Shown: positions 1-8,135, counted from the first letter of the stretch. The stretch is DNA of 55,250 nucleotides from Chloroflexota bacterium (GCA_012798455.1 JAAZNC010000077.1:1-55250), one strand, 5' to 3'. Numbers and translations: made by a program. The notes: a model not told the origin generated them from the sequence alone.

Positions 1-1
1 C

Positions 2-127
2 GGTACAGGTGTCGATTATGATGAAACCGTATTCATGCCCCGTCTGCGTGACGAAGGTGTATCCGAAGAAGCCATCCAGGACATCTATATCAACAACCCC
101 GCTCGCTTCTTCTCAATCGAGAAATAA
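2..127 (+). CDS. Phosphotriesterase-family lactonase, C-terminal fragment (5' end outside window)
   Basis: The frame is open from the first bases and stops with TAA at 125-127, giving the last 41 residues of a protein that starts to the left. The fragment contains VFMPRLRDEGVSEEAI followed by NNPARFF. This is the C-terminal signature of phosphotriesterase (PTE, COG1735) family amidohydrolases, and it aligns by eye with the ends of the two complete PTE proteins nearby (516-1439 and 4394-5359). It is on the opposite strand from them, so it belongs to a different transcription unit, converging on the operon. No catalytic residues lie in this part, so activity cannot be judged. Confidence 0.75.
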   Translation, partial: GTGVDYDETVFMPRLRDEGVSEEAIQDIYINNPARFFSIEK

Positions 128-203
128 TATTTCGATGAAATATACTATCTATAAAAAGATATTTGCTAATTAGAAAACATTCGTTTAGGAATTTTTATAA
201 TTT

Positions 204-237
204 AAAGCCCTTATCTAACAAATAGGATAAGGGCTTT
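204..237 (+). terminator. Hairpin terminator after the partial lactonase gene
   Basis: A perfect 12-bp inverted repeat (204-215 with 226-237) closes a 10-base loop 76 bases after the stop codon at 127. The plus-strand side lacks a long T run, but the minus-strand side runs into an A/T-rich stretch, so it may act in both directions and separate the two converging units. It is also the likely end of the minus-strand PTS operon. Confidence 0.6.
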
Positions 238-315
238 AATAAAAGGTAGCACCAAGGTTCTTAGAATTATGTAATCCAGATACTTCCCATCTGCAAAAGG
301 TTTTATTTTATCCTT

Positions 316-486
316 TTACGGTAGATGTTTTTTATTCGTGAAATCTTCTTCAACAGAGTAACAATTATGAGGAAATTGACCATAAATGCGGAACACGTCG
401 CTCACTCCCAGGCTATTAAATCGCAGCCCTATCCGTTCTGGAGAGTCAAATTGAATGTTGCGCATCATGATCTCATAACTGTCCAT
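316..486 (-). pseudogene. Short remnant or small protein resembling the N-terminus of a URO-D/methyltransferase family protein
   Basis: A 56-codon frame starts with ATG at 486 and ends with TAA at 316. It has a good ribosome binding site (AGAGGA, five bases upstream) and lies 29 bases after the stop of the lactonase gene, so it looks like the last gene of the operon. Residues 9-25 read RNIQFDSPERIGLRFNS, which resembles the opening of uroporphyrinogen-decarboxylase-like proteins ('RAIEF..PDRIP.RF'). Those proteins are over 300 residues long, and nothing like the rest of one follows before the terminator at 204-237. I read it as a truncated gene. A genuine small protein is the alternative. Confidence 0.4.
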
Positions 487-515
487 CGAATCCTCTAATA
501 AACGGCTCCATTGGG

Positions 516-1439
516 CTATTTTTGTATTGCAAACACCTCAGCCGGATTTTTAGTTGTAAACATTTCTACTACCTCCGGAGCGAACCCTTCATCCAGCAGC
601 CGCGGGACGAATTTTTCCGGAATATATGTAAAACCAGGTCCACCACCATAACTTGTCCAGTATTTCCTGCGACCCATATCACAAGAAAGCATCATGCGGT
701 TGGCAAAACCCTCTTTAACCAGACCTGACATAATTTCAATGATATGAGCATCTGTACCATATTTTACCTTACTTGGGCCATCATGAATAATATATGCACC
801 AAGGTTCACGATTTTGCGGTGTAAGTAATAATCAGGGTTGATATCCACATGTGCAACGATCATGCGAGATGGGTCAAGACCCTGGGAGATCACATATTCA
901 ACCTGCTCCACACCCATGGTACCCTGTTCGGTATGGGTGGAAACGGGAGCACCGGTTTCTTTGGAGGCGATCACGGCAGCGCGAAAAACCTTTTTTTCCA
1001 GATCTGAAATGAAGTTATGGCTGCTGCCACCTTTGATGATACCGGCTTTATGCTCGGTGCCATCCATGCCCTGTTCAACTTCAGAGATTATATAATCAGC
1101 CAATTCAGTCACAGACCATTCTTCGACCTCCTTGGGAAAATAAGCGCCTTTCAGATAGCCGGTGGTAGCCAACACATGAATGCCGGTTTTTTGGCTTGCA
1201 TCCACCATTACGGGAATGTTGCGCCCGTAGTGCCGGGGAGACATTTCCACAAAGCTTTTTCCGCCAGCATTCTTATAGAGGGTCAATTCCTGTACGGGTT
1301 TGGTCACATCATCCACCAACAGATCAGGATCACCTTTGATGATAGAATTCGGAGGTCGCGTAATAAGATGTTCGTGGGCCAGTGTAAACCCAATTTCTCT
1401 TACATCCACATCCCCTAGAATAGTTCTAAATACTGCCAT
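516..1439 (-). CDS. Phosphotriesterase-like lactonase (COG1735), paralogue 1
   Basis: This is a 307-residue amidohydrolase of the PTE family, a TIM barrel with a binuclear metal site. The full ligand set is visible: H22 and H24 in LAHEHL, K136 (the carbamylated lysine, in AGIIKGG), H169 in STHTEQG, H197 in IVAHVDINPD and D254 in LSCDMGRR. Known COG1735 relatives encoded beside sugar PTS genes hydrolyse phosphorylated sugar lactones, and that role fits here better than organophosphate hydrolysis. It has a good RBS (AAAGGAAG) and follows the PTS IIC gene by 91 bases in the same operon. It is clearly diverged from the second PTE protein of the operon, so the two probably act on different substrates or stereoisomers. 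The exact lactone is unknown. Confidence 0.85.
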   Translation of the reverse strand: MAVFRTILGDVDVREIGFTLAHEHLITRPPNSIIKGDPDLLVDDVTKPVQELTLYKNAGGKSFVEMSPRHYGRNIPVMVDASQKTGIHVLATTGYLKGAYFPKEVEEWSVTELADYIISEVEQGMDGTEHKAGIIKGGSSHNFISDLEKKVFRAAVIASKETGAPVSTHTEQGTMGVEQVEYVISQGLDPSRMIVAHVDINPDYYLHRKIVNLGAYIIHDGPSKVKYGTDAHIIEIMSGLVKEGFANRMMLSCDMGRRKYWTSYGGGPGFTYIPEKFVPRLLDEGFAPEVVEMFTTKNPAEVFAIQK

Positions 1440-1530
1440 TTTGACTTCCTTTCAAATTCTTTTTTAATGACGGAGAAGGGTAGAACAAGTTCTGACCCTT
1501 CTCCTTTTCTTACCTTATACCTGTAAAATG

Positions 1531-2811
1531 CTATTTAAAGAATACTTTTAAAACGCTCAACAACGCAGGCCAGTATGTGCAGTAGTCAATATGCCCACCG
1601 GCTGCAATATTGAAACCTACAACCTTAGAAAGCCATACCGCGCCAAATACTTGGACGATACCAAGCAGGAAGGTTGCGATGATAGTGCCGCGGATGCCGC
1701 CATATTTGCTGGCGAAGGCACCCAGGGTGCAGCCACCGAAGAAGATCGGAATGACACTGGGGATCGTGATGTAAGCGGAGCCGAGAGCAATCTGCAATCC
1801 GACACCCACAGCCATGCCCAGTACGGTGAAGATCACACCCAGCAAAGTTGCCTGGGGAGCGTAGGTCCAGAACACCGGGTTATCAACTGCAGGAACTGCA
1901 CCAGGGACGACGATCTTTGCAAAACCCTGGAATGCGGGCAGCAACTCAGCCAGGAACATACGTACGCCCAGCAGCAAAATGGTAACACCGACCGCGATAT
2001 CGATACCCTGCATGAAAGAGAACAAGATATAGTTCTTTCCGCCGGTAAAATCGGCTGCAGCGGTTGGACCTGATAATATCCCAATGAGTGTATACAGGAA
2101 AGCCATGATGACGCTATAGGAAATCACGGAGTCTTTCATGATGCTCAGCCAGCCTGGGAATTCCAGTTTTTCGGTGTCGTTCTTGGGATCGCCGGTGATC
2201 TTGGCGATCATCATGGCAAACCAACCAACCACAGCCATATTGTGACCAATGGTGATGTTGTCATCACCAACCAGTTTTTTCAAGGGTTTGATCATCAAAG
2301 CAGGGAACAACCACCAGTAGATTGCCAGCAGCACCACCGCGAACAAGACGGCGCGCCAGTCACTCCAGCCAGTCAGGGCAAACACGAAGAAGGTTACCAG
2401 CACAGTATCAGTGAAAGCGACATGTCCGGTCAGGTATACGACCTTCAGAGGGGTGATACGGGAAAGCAGCAGGTGCAGCAACCAAGCCAGCAAGAGAATC
2501 ATACCGATCTGACCAGCCAAAGGCACATCTGCCATTCTTTCAAGACCCTCACCTACACCCGTCCATGGGTCAGCGATGCGCCCTTCCAAACCAAAACGTG
2601 CTACCAGCATGCTCAACATTGGTTTTGAGGCAGAAACCAGTAATCCCGTCCCAATTTGCAGCACACGAACACCCACGATGGTTTTTAAGGTAGAGACAAT
2701 AACAGCGGTGCCTTTTTTCTTGAGAAAAAGCATACCAAGAAGAACGATGATACCCAAGAAAATGGATGGCTCGCGTAGAACCTGATTAACAAAAAAATCT
2801 AAAAACTTCAT
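1531..2811 (-). CDS. PTS permease IIC component, ascorbate (UlaA/SgaT) type
   Basis: This is a 426-residue polytopic membrane protein with about ten hydrophobic segments. N-terminal motifs such as TLKTIVGVRVLQIGTGLL, ADPWTGVGE and, later, SFMQGIDIAVGVTILLLG are typical of the EIIC-GAT/UlaA family (PF03611). UlaA-type IIC carries L-ascorbate or related sugar acids and lactones, which IIB phosphorylates during import. It is slightly shorter than E. coli UlaA (465 residues). RBS CGGAGG precedes the ATG. It lies directly after the IIB gene (64-base gap) and before the lactonase, so the imported phosphorylated product is probably the lactonase substrate. It is a paralogue of the permease at 6849-8135. 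Confidence 0.9.
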   Translation of the reverse strand: MKFLDFFVNQVLREPSIFLGIIVLLGMLFLKKKGTAVIVSTLKTIVGVRVLQIGTGLLVSASKPMLSMLVARFGLEGRIADPWTGVGEGLERMADVPLAGQIGMILLLAWLLHLLLSRITPLKVVYLTGHVAFTDTVLVTFFVFALTGWSDWRAVLFAVVLLAIYWWLFPALMIKPLKKLVGDDNITIGHNMAVVGWFAMMIAKITGDPKNDTEKLEFPGWLSIMKDSVISYSVIMAFLYTLIGILSGPTAAADFTGGKNYILFSFMQGIDIAVGVTILLLGVRMFLAELLPAFQGFAKIVVPGAVPAVDNPVFWTYAPQATLLGVIFTVLGMAVGVGLQIALGSAYITIPSVIPIFFGGCTLGAFASKYGGIRGTIIATFLLGIVQVFGAVWLSKVVGFNIAAGGHIDYCTYWPALLSVLKVFFK

Positions 2812-2875
2812 CGAAAATCCTCCGTTTTTATAAACTTATAAGTGGGGGAGGCAACAATAGATGCTTACCATCATT

Positions 2876-3193
2876 TCAATCAGGAATTTCCACTCCCAAA
2901 TCAACCAAGAGTTTGCGTACCTTGTTCTTGATATCAGCTTGATTGAAAATACCGGTTACCGCTACATAAGATTTGGCATAGGGATGTCCCTTCACCATCT
3001 CTTCATGGGCAGTGGTTGTAATAATCCCGTCGCACCTTTCTCCGCGATAGCTACCACTATCACATACCGATAAATCCACATTCTCGACTCCCAATTCCTC
3101 GATCGCGGTATCTACATTTACTTTTAAAAGTTGGCTGCTTCCAGCCCCGAAAGTACAGACGATGATTATTTTTAACCCTTTTGCATTGATCAT
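2876..3193 (-). CDS. PTS IIB component, ascorbate/lactose-type (UlaB-like)
   Basis: This 105-residue cytoplasmic protein has the PTS IIB phospho-cysteine loop near the N-terminus: IIIVCTFGAGSSQLLK, with C13 as the phosphorylated residue. Length matches UlaB (about 100 residues). It receives phosphate from the IIA protein encoded just upstream (78-base gap) and passes it to the sugar bound by the IIC protein encoded downstream. RBS TTGGAGG lies before the ATG. The gene order IIA, IIB, IIC in transcription direction makes a complete PTS transporter. Confidence 0.9.
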   Translation of the reverse strand: MINAKGLKIIIVCTFGAGSSQLLKVNVDTAIEELGVENVDLSVCDSGSYRGERCDGIITTTAHEEMVKGHPYAKSYVAVTGIFNQADIKNKVRKLLVDLGVEIPD

Positions 3194-3271
3194 TAATTTG
3201 CCTCCAATTTATTATTTTTTATTTCATTTAATTGTATGTCGTCTTATAAAAAAGCACCTCCTTTTCCTTAA

Positions 3272-3721
3272 CTATTGGTTGGAAGCCGAGAAAAGTGACA
3301 ATATTATTTGCTTTTCTTTAGCATTTCGTATAATTTCAAAATTTCCAGGCTGGTTCAGCATCCCAGCCAAGTCACGCAACATTCCAATATGCGATTCAGC
3401 ATCCGGCGTTCCGAATGCTATCAATATGTCGATCGGATCAAAATCTTTGTTCCCAAAATCTACCGGTTCGGCAATGGTTACCAAAGAAATACATACTTCA
3501 TGCACCAATGCACCTGGTTGGGCATGCGCCAGCGCAAAACCATTTGCCAATACCATGTAAGGACCAAAATCCAATACTGCCTGCTGCATGGCTGCCACAT
3601 ATTCTTTTTCAATCAATTTTCTAGAAAGCAGCGGGGCAGCCGCAATCTCAATGGCATTGCGCCAATCAGAAGCATGCTGTTTTAATTGAATGAAATCCGA
3701 AGTTAAATATTTTTCAAGCAT
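3272..3721 (-). CDS. PTS IIA component, fructose/mannitol-type (UlaC-like)
   Basis: This 149-residue protein belongs to the PTS EIIA type-2 family (PF00359); UlaC is 154 residues. The phosphorylatable histidine is H66 in NGFALAHAQPG. Other family blocks are VCISLVTIAEPVDFG and IDILIAFGTPDAESH. It takes phosphate from HPr and passes it to C13 of the IIB protein. The general PTS proteins (EI and HPr) are not in this window. It starts eight bases after the class II aldolase stop, with AGAGGG as RBS, which indicates tight co-transcription. Confidence 0.88.
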   Translation of the reverse strand: MLEKYLTSDFIQLKQHASDWRNAIEIAAAPLLSRKLIEKEYVAAMQQAVLDFGPYMVLANGFALAHAQPGALVHEVCISLVTIAEPVDFGNKDFDPIDILIAFGTPDAESHIGMLRDLAGMLNQPGNFEIIRNAKEKQIILSLFSASNQ

Positions 3722-3729
3722 ATGACCCT

Positions 3730-4401
3730 CTACCCGGGTGTCTGCCCATATCCTTTCTCAAATTCGAGACCCTGTCGAATGGTTTCCTCATCCAGGGGTC
3801 TTACATTTCCCAATGATTCCGAAATAGCCTGGATCTGTGCCACATTTTCTACTGTACCCGCAACCGCTAACGCCCTGGAAAGATCCTTACCAACTGCCAA
3901 GACACCATGTTGCTCCATCAACACCGCATTTTTATCCGCCAGACCCGTCACTACCACTTTACCCAGTTCTTCTGTACCAGGAAAGGCAAAAGGCGCCACA
4001 TCGACATTACCACCCACTGTAATCACCAGGCTCATGATAAGAGGCAGGATGGTTTTTGCCATGGAAGCATAAGCAGTAGCATATGGGCTGTGGGTGTGAA
4101 CGATGCCGTTCACGTCAGGGCGAGCATTATAAACCGCCAGGTGAAAAATTCGATCGAGAGACGGTTTTCTCTTTCCATCAACGATGTTTCCCTGTAAGTC
4201 CAACACAATCAGATCTTCCGGGGTCAAGCATGAAAATTGCATTCCACTTGGGGTAATGACAACTAACTCATCATCAGCATAGTCACGCGCCGAAAGAGAA
4301 CCTTTTCCGGGTCCGAAGCTAGCCAGCGGGCTGCTTTCAAAGTCACGCGCCACCTGCAAGAATTCTTCACAAAACTGTTTATTGATCATCTGTTTAGACA
4401 T
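3730..4401 (-). CDS. Class II aldolase/epimerase (AraD/FucA family)
   Basis: This 223-residue zinc-dependent enzyme of the class II aldolase/adducin family (PF00596) resembles L-ribulose-5-phosphate 4-epimerase and L-fuculose-phosphate aldolase. Visible zinc ligands are the two histidines of GIVHTHSPYA and the later histidine in EQHGVLAVG; the glycine-rich phosphate loop region precedes them. Because the operon imports a phosphorylated compound, it probably splits or epimerises a ketose- or acid-phosphate formed after lactone opening. The ATG at 4401 overlaps the end of the upstream lactonase gene by eight bases, so translation is probably coupled; a start three codons upstream (TTG) or at the methionine four codons downstream is also possible. 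Aldolase and epimerase cannot be told apart from motifs alone. Confidence 0.85.
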   Translation of the reverse strand: MSKQMINKQFCEEFLQVARDFESSPLASFGPGKGSLSARDYADDELVVITPSGMQFSCLTPEDLIVLDLQGNIVDGKRKPSLDRIFHLAVYNARPDVNGIVHTHSPYATAYASMAKTILPLIMSLVITVGGNVDVAPFAFPGTEELGKVVVTGLADKNAVLMEQHGVLAVGKDLSRALAVAGTVENVAQIQAISESLGNVRPLDEETIRQGLEFEKGYGQTPG

Positions 4402-5359
4402 CGAATGCAAGTATGCGTCTGGGATTTTCTACCAAAATCTTCTGAATGATTTCTTCAGAGATACCTTCCATGCGCAAGCGCGGGATGAAGATTTCCATAA
4501 TGTAGGCATAACCTGGTCCGCCACCGTAACTTTTCAGATAAGAACGGCGCCCACTATCTCCGGCAAAGACAATCTGATCTTCATGACCCGCATCCAGGAG
4601 AGCTTTCAAACATGTCACAGTAACCGACTCAGCCTGATATTTAATCCGTCCGGGGGTATCGAATTCAAGGTTGACACCCTGTTTGGCAAGGCTGAGCAGC
4701 ATAAAAGGATCAGGATTGCGATCGATATGCCCGATCACCACCCGTGAGAGATCCAGCCCTTCAGATTTAAAAATATCCACCTGCGCCTGACCCATGGTGC
4801 CCTGTTGGGTGTGGGTGATCAATGCGAGCCCACTTTCTTTTTGAGCACGGGCAGCCGCGCGGCACATCTTTTCTTCAGTGGGGGTCACCACCTGGTAACT
4901 GGTGGCACATTTCAGCACGCCAGCTTTGCTCTCGCTGCGTTTGACAACCGGTCCATTGTAATCATTAATTTCGATCCCCTCGTAAATATCTGCCAGCAAT
5001 AATGGAACCATCTCTTCAATCGAGTAATCGTAGACCCAATGCGTAGGCAGGTAGAATTCGCTTTTATGAAAACCGGTAGTAGCAATGATAGGAACCTCAG
5101 GTACCTTTTCTGCAATATAGCGATATTTGGTGATATTACGCCCGCAACCGATCGGTTGTGCATCCAGCAACCCTCCGCCACCATGATCACGGAAATCAGC
5201 CAATTCCTGAGCTGCTTTATCCGCATCATCCATCAAAAAATCTTTATCATGCAACACTTCCACCGTTCCGGCTTCGCGGATGAGGTGCTCATGCATATTG
5301 GTTGGTCCTAATTGTTCGGGATTGATATCCCCCTGTACAGTGCGAATCTTCAAAGCCAT
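4394..5359 (-). CDS. Phosphotriesterase-like lactonase (COG1735), paralogue 2; first gene of the PTS operon
   Basis: This is a 321-residue PTE-family amidohydrolase. Metal ligands are complete: H23 and H25 (NMHEHL), K150 (AGVLKCA, carbamylated lysine), H183 (ITHTQQG), H211 (VIGHIDRNPDP) and D268 (FAGDSGRR). It is the promoter-proximal gene, with RBS TGGAGGAACAGGA and a strong promoter at 5409-5437. It shares the same domain plan as the protein at 516-1439 but differs through most loops, including the insert around residues 100-140. The likely reaction is hydrolysis of a phosphorylated aldono- or pentono-lactone made by the PTS. Carrying two such enzymes in one operon suggests sequential or stereo-specific lactone hydrolysis. 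Confidence 0.87.
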   Translation of the reverse strand: MALKIRTVQGDINPEQLGPTNMHEHLIREAGTVEVLHDKDFLMDDADKAAQELADFRDHGGGGLLDAQPIGCGRNITKYRYIAEKVPEVPIIATTGFHKSEFYLPTHWVYDYSIEEMVPLLLADIYEGIEINDYNGPVVKRSESKAGVLKCATSYQVVTPTEEKMCRAAARAQKESGLALITHTQQGTMGQAQVDIFKSEGLDLSRVVIGHIDRNPDPFMLLSLAKQGVNLEFDTPGRIKYQAESVTVTCLKALLDAGHEDQIVFAGDSGRRSYLKSYGGGPGYAYIMEIFIPRLRMEGISEEIIQKILVENPRRILAFDV

Positions 5360-5408
5360 TCCTGTTCCTCCATATCAACCAGTAAATAAATTTCACCAAG
5401 ATGCAAAA

Positions 5409-5437
5409 ATATTACAATACCTGCATTTATTTGTCAA
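5409..5437 (-). promoter_or_regulatory. Sigma-70-type promoter of the lactonase/PTS operon
   Basis: On the minus strand a consensus -35 box TTGACA (5432-5437) is followed after exactly 17 bases by TAATAT (5409-5414), about 50 bases upstream of the lactonase ATG at 5359. It sits in the divergent intergenic region shared with the DeoR gene and is the natural target of that repressor. Confidence 0.65.
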
Positions 5438-5461
5438 TTTTTTGCTCATTATTGATTATAA

Positions 5462-5492
5462 TTGTTTGTTTTTTATCATTTTATGTGATACT
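5462..5492 (+). promoter_or_regulatory. Candidate promoter and operator of the DeoR-type regulator
   Basis: On the plus strand there is TTGTTT (5462-5467) and an extended -10-like TGTGATACT (core 5487-5492) with a 19-base spacer, longer than ideal. The interval contains an inverted ATCA...TGAT pair (5475-5478 and 5486-5489) that could be a repressor half-site pair overlapping the -10. The transcript leader would be about 65 bases. Confidence 0.35.
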
Positions 5493-5562
5493 ATATACAA
5501 CGTAACGGCTGTTTTTCGGTGCAATAATTCCGGCAAACATCCTAATTGATTGGAGAAAGACG

Positions 5563-6318
5563 ATGAGAGAAACCAGACACCAAAAGATACTCGATTATTT
5601 GTTCTCGCACCAATCCGCTGATATCGATGAACTGAGCCAATACTGCGATGTGAGCACCGCTACCATCCGGCGTGATCTTGATTATCTTGAAATCAACGGT
5701 GACCTGTTGCGAGTCCATGGGGGAGCCATGCGCAAAAGCGAAAAAATCGATTCTTTTTTACTGGCACGCTCATTGGTACAGGCAGATGCAAAGAAACGTA
5801 TAGGAAAGGCAGCCGCAGATCTGGTACAGGACCACGATACTATCATCGTATCCACCGGAACGACCACCGAAGCCATGATCCCCTTCCTTTCCGAAAAGAA
5901 AGATCTCACCGTCATCACCAATGCCCTGAACGTAGCGTACCAACTGACCAAATATGAAAACATCACCACCATCGTGCTGGGTGGTTTTCTACGCCATAGC
6001 GAACTAGATCTGTTGGGGCATATCACCGAGAATTCCATGGTAGATCTGGTGGCAAGCAAATATTTCCGCGGGGTGAAAGGCATCAGCCCCCGGCAAGGAC
6101 TGACCGCCAGTGATGTGATTCACGTGCGCACCGATCGCAAAATGATCGAGATCGTGCAGGAATTGATCATCCTGGCTGATCACACCAAATTTTTCAGCAT
6201 GGGATCCACCCAGGTTGGTCCGGTCTCGATCGCTTCAACTGTGATCACCGACGTCAACGCTCCCCAAGAACAAGTGGAGATGATCCGCGATATGGGTGTT
6301 AAGGTTATTCTGGTCTAA
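5563..6318 (+). CDS. DeoR/GlpR-family transcriptional repressor
   Basis: This 251-residue protein has the standard DeoR length and layout. An N-terminal winged helix-turn-helix (residues 1-57) includes the recognition stretch VSTATIRRDLDYLE and wing LLRVHGGA. A DeoRC sugar-phosphate sensor domain (about 75-235) contains IIVSTGTTTEAM, TNALNVAYQL, IVLGGFLR and a late LADHTKF. DeoR proteins usually repress a neighbouring sugar operon and are released by a phosphorylated intermediate. Here the divergent lactonase/PTS/aldolase operon is the obvious target, and the ligand is probably the PTS product or the opened acid phosphate. RBS TTGGAG lies before ATG 5563. Confidence 0.92.
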   Translation: MRETRHQKILDYLFSHQSADIDELSQYCDVSTATIRRDLDYLEINGDLLRVHGGAMRKSEKIDSFLLARSLVQADAKKRIGKAAADLVQDHDTIIVSTGTTTEAMIPFLSEKKDLTVITNALNVAYQLTKYENITTIVLGGFLRHSELDLLGHITENSMVDLVASKYFRGVKGISPRQGLTASDVIHVRTDRKMIEIVQELIILADHTKFFSMGSTQVGPVSIASTVITDVNAPQEQVEMIRDMGVKVILV

Positions 6319-6384
6319 TCAACTACCCTGCCATTTTAATCAATCATTAACCAAATTTGCATCTATTATTAAATATCATTTGAT

Positions 6385-6852
6385 ATGTTAATTAACATGG
6401 ATGATTATAAACATACCAAAATGAGAGTTCTATTCCTTTGTATCGGTAACTCATGCCGCAGCCAGATGGCTGAAGCACTGCTGCGTAAGCATGCACCTAA
6501 TCGCTTCTCTGCGTTCAGCGCCGGTATTGAACCATCCACCGTCAACCCCTACACCATTCGTGTGCTGCAAGAGATAGGCGTCGATACAAGTGATCTTTTT
6601 TCCAAATCCCTCAGTAAATTTTTCAAGTCGCCCGCTTTCGATTATCTCATCACCGTTTGCAGTGATGCCGAAGAACGCTGCCCGGTCTTTCCGGGCGCCG
6701 GGAAAAGATTGCACTGGTCATTCGAAGATCCTGCCAAGTTCATTGGATCCGACCAGGAAAAATTGGCTCAATTCAGGGTCATTCGCGATCAGATCGATCA
6801 ATGCATCAGCGACTGGTTAAAGGAATTCCCAGAAAAAATAACAAAGCCTTAG
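6385..6852 (+). CDS. ArsC-type arsenate reductase / low-molecular-weight phosphatase fold protein
   Basis: This 155-residue protein of the LMW tyrosine phosphatase superfamily carries the phosphate-binding loop CIGNSCRS (C-x5-R). A second pair of cysteines spaced seven apart (VCSDAEERC) matches the Cys82/Cys89 pair of thioredoxin-coupled arsenate reductases, so ArsC is favoured over a plain phosphatase. The final DPAK...FR.IRDQI block also fits ArsC. No other arsenic genes are nearby. Translation may start at 6385 or at a later ATG (6397 or 6421); none has a clear RBS, and 6421 gives the length typical of the family. Its last four bases overlap the tail of the convergent IIC gene. Confidence 0.8.
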   Translation: MLINMDDYKHTKMRVLFLCIGNSCRSQMAEALLRKHAPNRFSAFSAGIEPSTVNPYTIRVLQEIGVDTSDLFSKSLSKFFKSPAFDYLITVCSDAEERCPVFPGAGKRLHWSFEDPAKFIGSDQEKLAQFRVIRDQIDQCISDWLKEFPEKITKP

Positions 6853-8135
6853 TGGATAGTAGCTTTCAACAGCAGCAGAACGGGAGTCCAATATAACGCA
6901 TAATCTAGATGCCCGCCAGCTGCCAGGTGCAGGTCGGCAATTTGTGCAAACCAGGCGCCACCAAAAATCATGAACACACCCAGTATAAATGTGGCAAACA
7001 GGGCACCCTTCCAGCCCCCGCTCATATTGGCAAAAACACCCAATGCACTACCACCGAAGAACATGGTGAAAATGCTGGGGATGGTAACATAAGCGGAACC
7101 GAACAATAACTGCAACCCAATACCCACCAACATTCCTATCACCGTGCTGATGAAACCCAACAGCGCCGATTGCGGAGCATAGTTCATGAAGACCGGGATG
7201 TCCACCGCCGCGATAGCGCCGGGGATCACTTTCTTCGCAAATCCCTCGAACGCCGGGATCAACTCTGCCAGGAACATACGCACACCCAGCACCAACACCA
7301 CAATACCTACCGCCACATTGATACCTTGCATGAAAGAAAACAACACGGGGTGTAAATTTCCCGAATAAAGGGCACCAACTTGAGGACCAACAATGATCCC
7401 GATGAGGGTATATAATGTCCCCATCACCAGTCCATAGGCAACCACCGATTCACTAAAAATAGAGAGCCAACCTGGGAATTTAATATCTTCCGCACTATGA
7501 TTCTTGTCTCCCACTTTTGCCAACAAGATTGCCAAGAGGCTACCCAGCATCAGATCATGTCCCAGTGTGACAGGGTCATCTTTCACCAGGTCTTTGATAA
7601 ACAGGGAAAGCAGTTTTGGGCATAGCCACCAGTAAAACGCCAGAAGTACCGTTGCCAATGCGAAAGCGCGCACATCCTGCCATCCAGTAACGACCACCAC
7701 TCCCCACAGCGCAAATATGGTATCAATAAAAGCGACTTGCCCGGTAAGATAGATCACTTTTATGGGTGTGAATCGAGAAATCAGCAAATGCAGCAGCCAG
7801 GCGATCAACATCAACAATCCCACCTTACCTACCAAAGCCGGATCCATGCGTTCAAGAATTTCCCCTACACCGGTCCATGGATCTGCCAGACGTCCCTGGA
7901 TGCCAAAGCGAGTGATGAGCATGTCCATCATGGGTTTGGAAGCTTCCACCAGCACATTGCTGCCGACCTGCAAGATGCGTACCCCCACAATGGTTTTTAA
8001 AACAGAAACCAGCGTATCGGATGCGGATCTTTTCAGGAACAAACAACCAAGCAAAACGATCAAACTTAAAAACAAGGAAAGCTCACGCAGCACTTGATTA
8101 ACAATAAAATCCAACAATAATTGTAAGAAACTCAT
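6849..8135 (-). CDS. PTS permease IIC component, ascorbate (UlaA) type, second copy
   Basis: This 428-residue polytopic membrane protein is colinear with the permease at 1531-2811 over its whole length. Shared blocks include FIVNQVLRELSLFL, TLK/VLKTIVGVRILQVG, ADPWTGVGE, SFMQGINVAVGIVVLVLGVRMFLAELIPAF and the C-terminal AAGGHLDY. No IIA or IIB gene adjoins it, so it would have to share the components encoded at 2876-3721 or work without them. It has its own promoter (8161-8189) and RBS (GGTGAGGGAG) and is separated by a terminator from the upstream gene. A diverged substrate range is the likely reason for keeping two copies. Confidence 0.9.
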   Translation of the reverse strand: MSFLQLLLDFIVNQVLRELSLFLSLIVLLGCLFLKRSASDTLVSVLKTIVGVRILQVGSNVLVEASKPMMDMLITRFGIQGRLADPWTGVGEILERMDPALVGKVGLLMLIAWLLHLLISRFTPIKVIYLTGQVAFIDTIFALWGVVVVTGWQDVRAFALATVLLAFYWWLCPKLLSLFIKDLVKDDPVTLGHDLMLGSLLAILLAKVGDKNHSAEDIKFPGWLSIFSESVVAYGLVMGTLYTLIGIIVGPQVGALYSGNLHPVLFSFMQGINVAVGIVVLVLGVRMFLAELIPAFEGFAKKVIPGAIAAVDIPVFMNYAPQSALLGFISTVIGMLVGIGLQLLFGSAYVTIPSIFTMFFGGSALGVFANMSGGWKGALFATFILGVFMIFGGAWFAQIADLHLAAGGHLDYALYWTPVLLLLKATIH

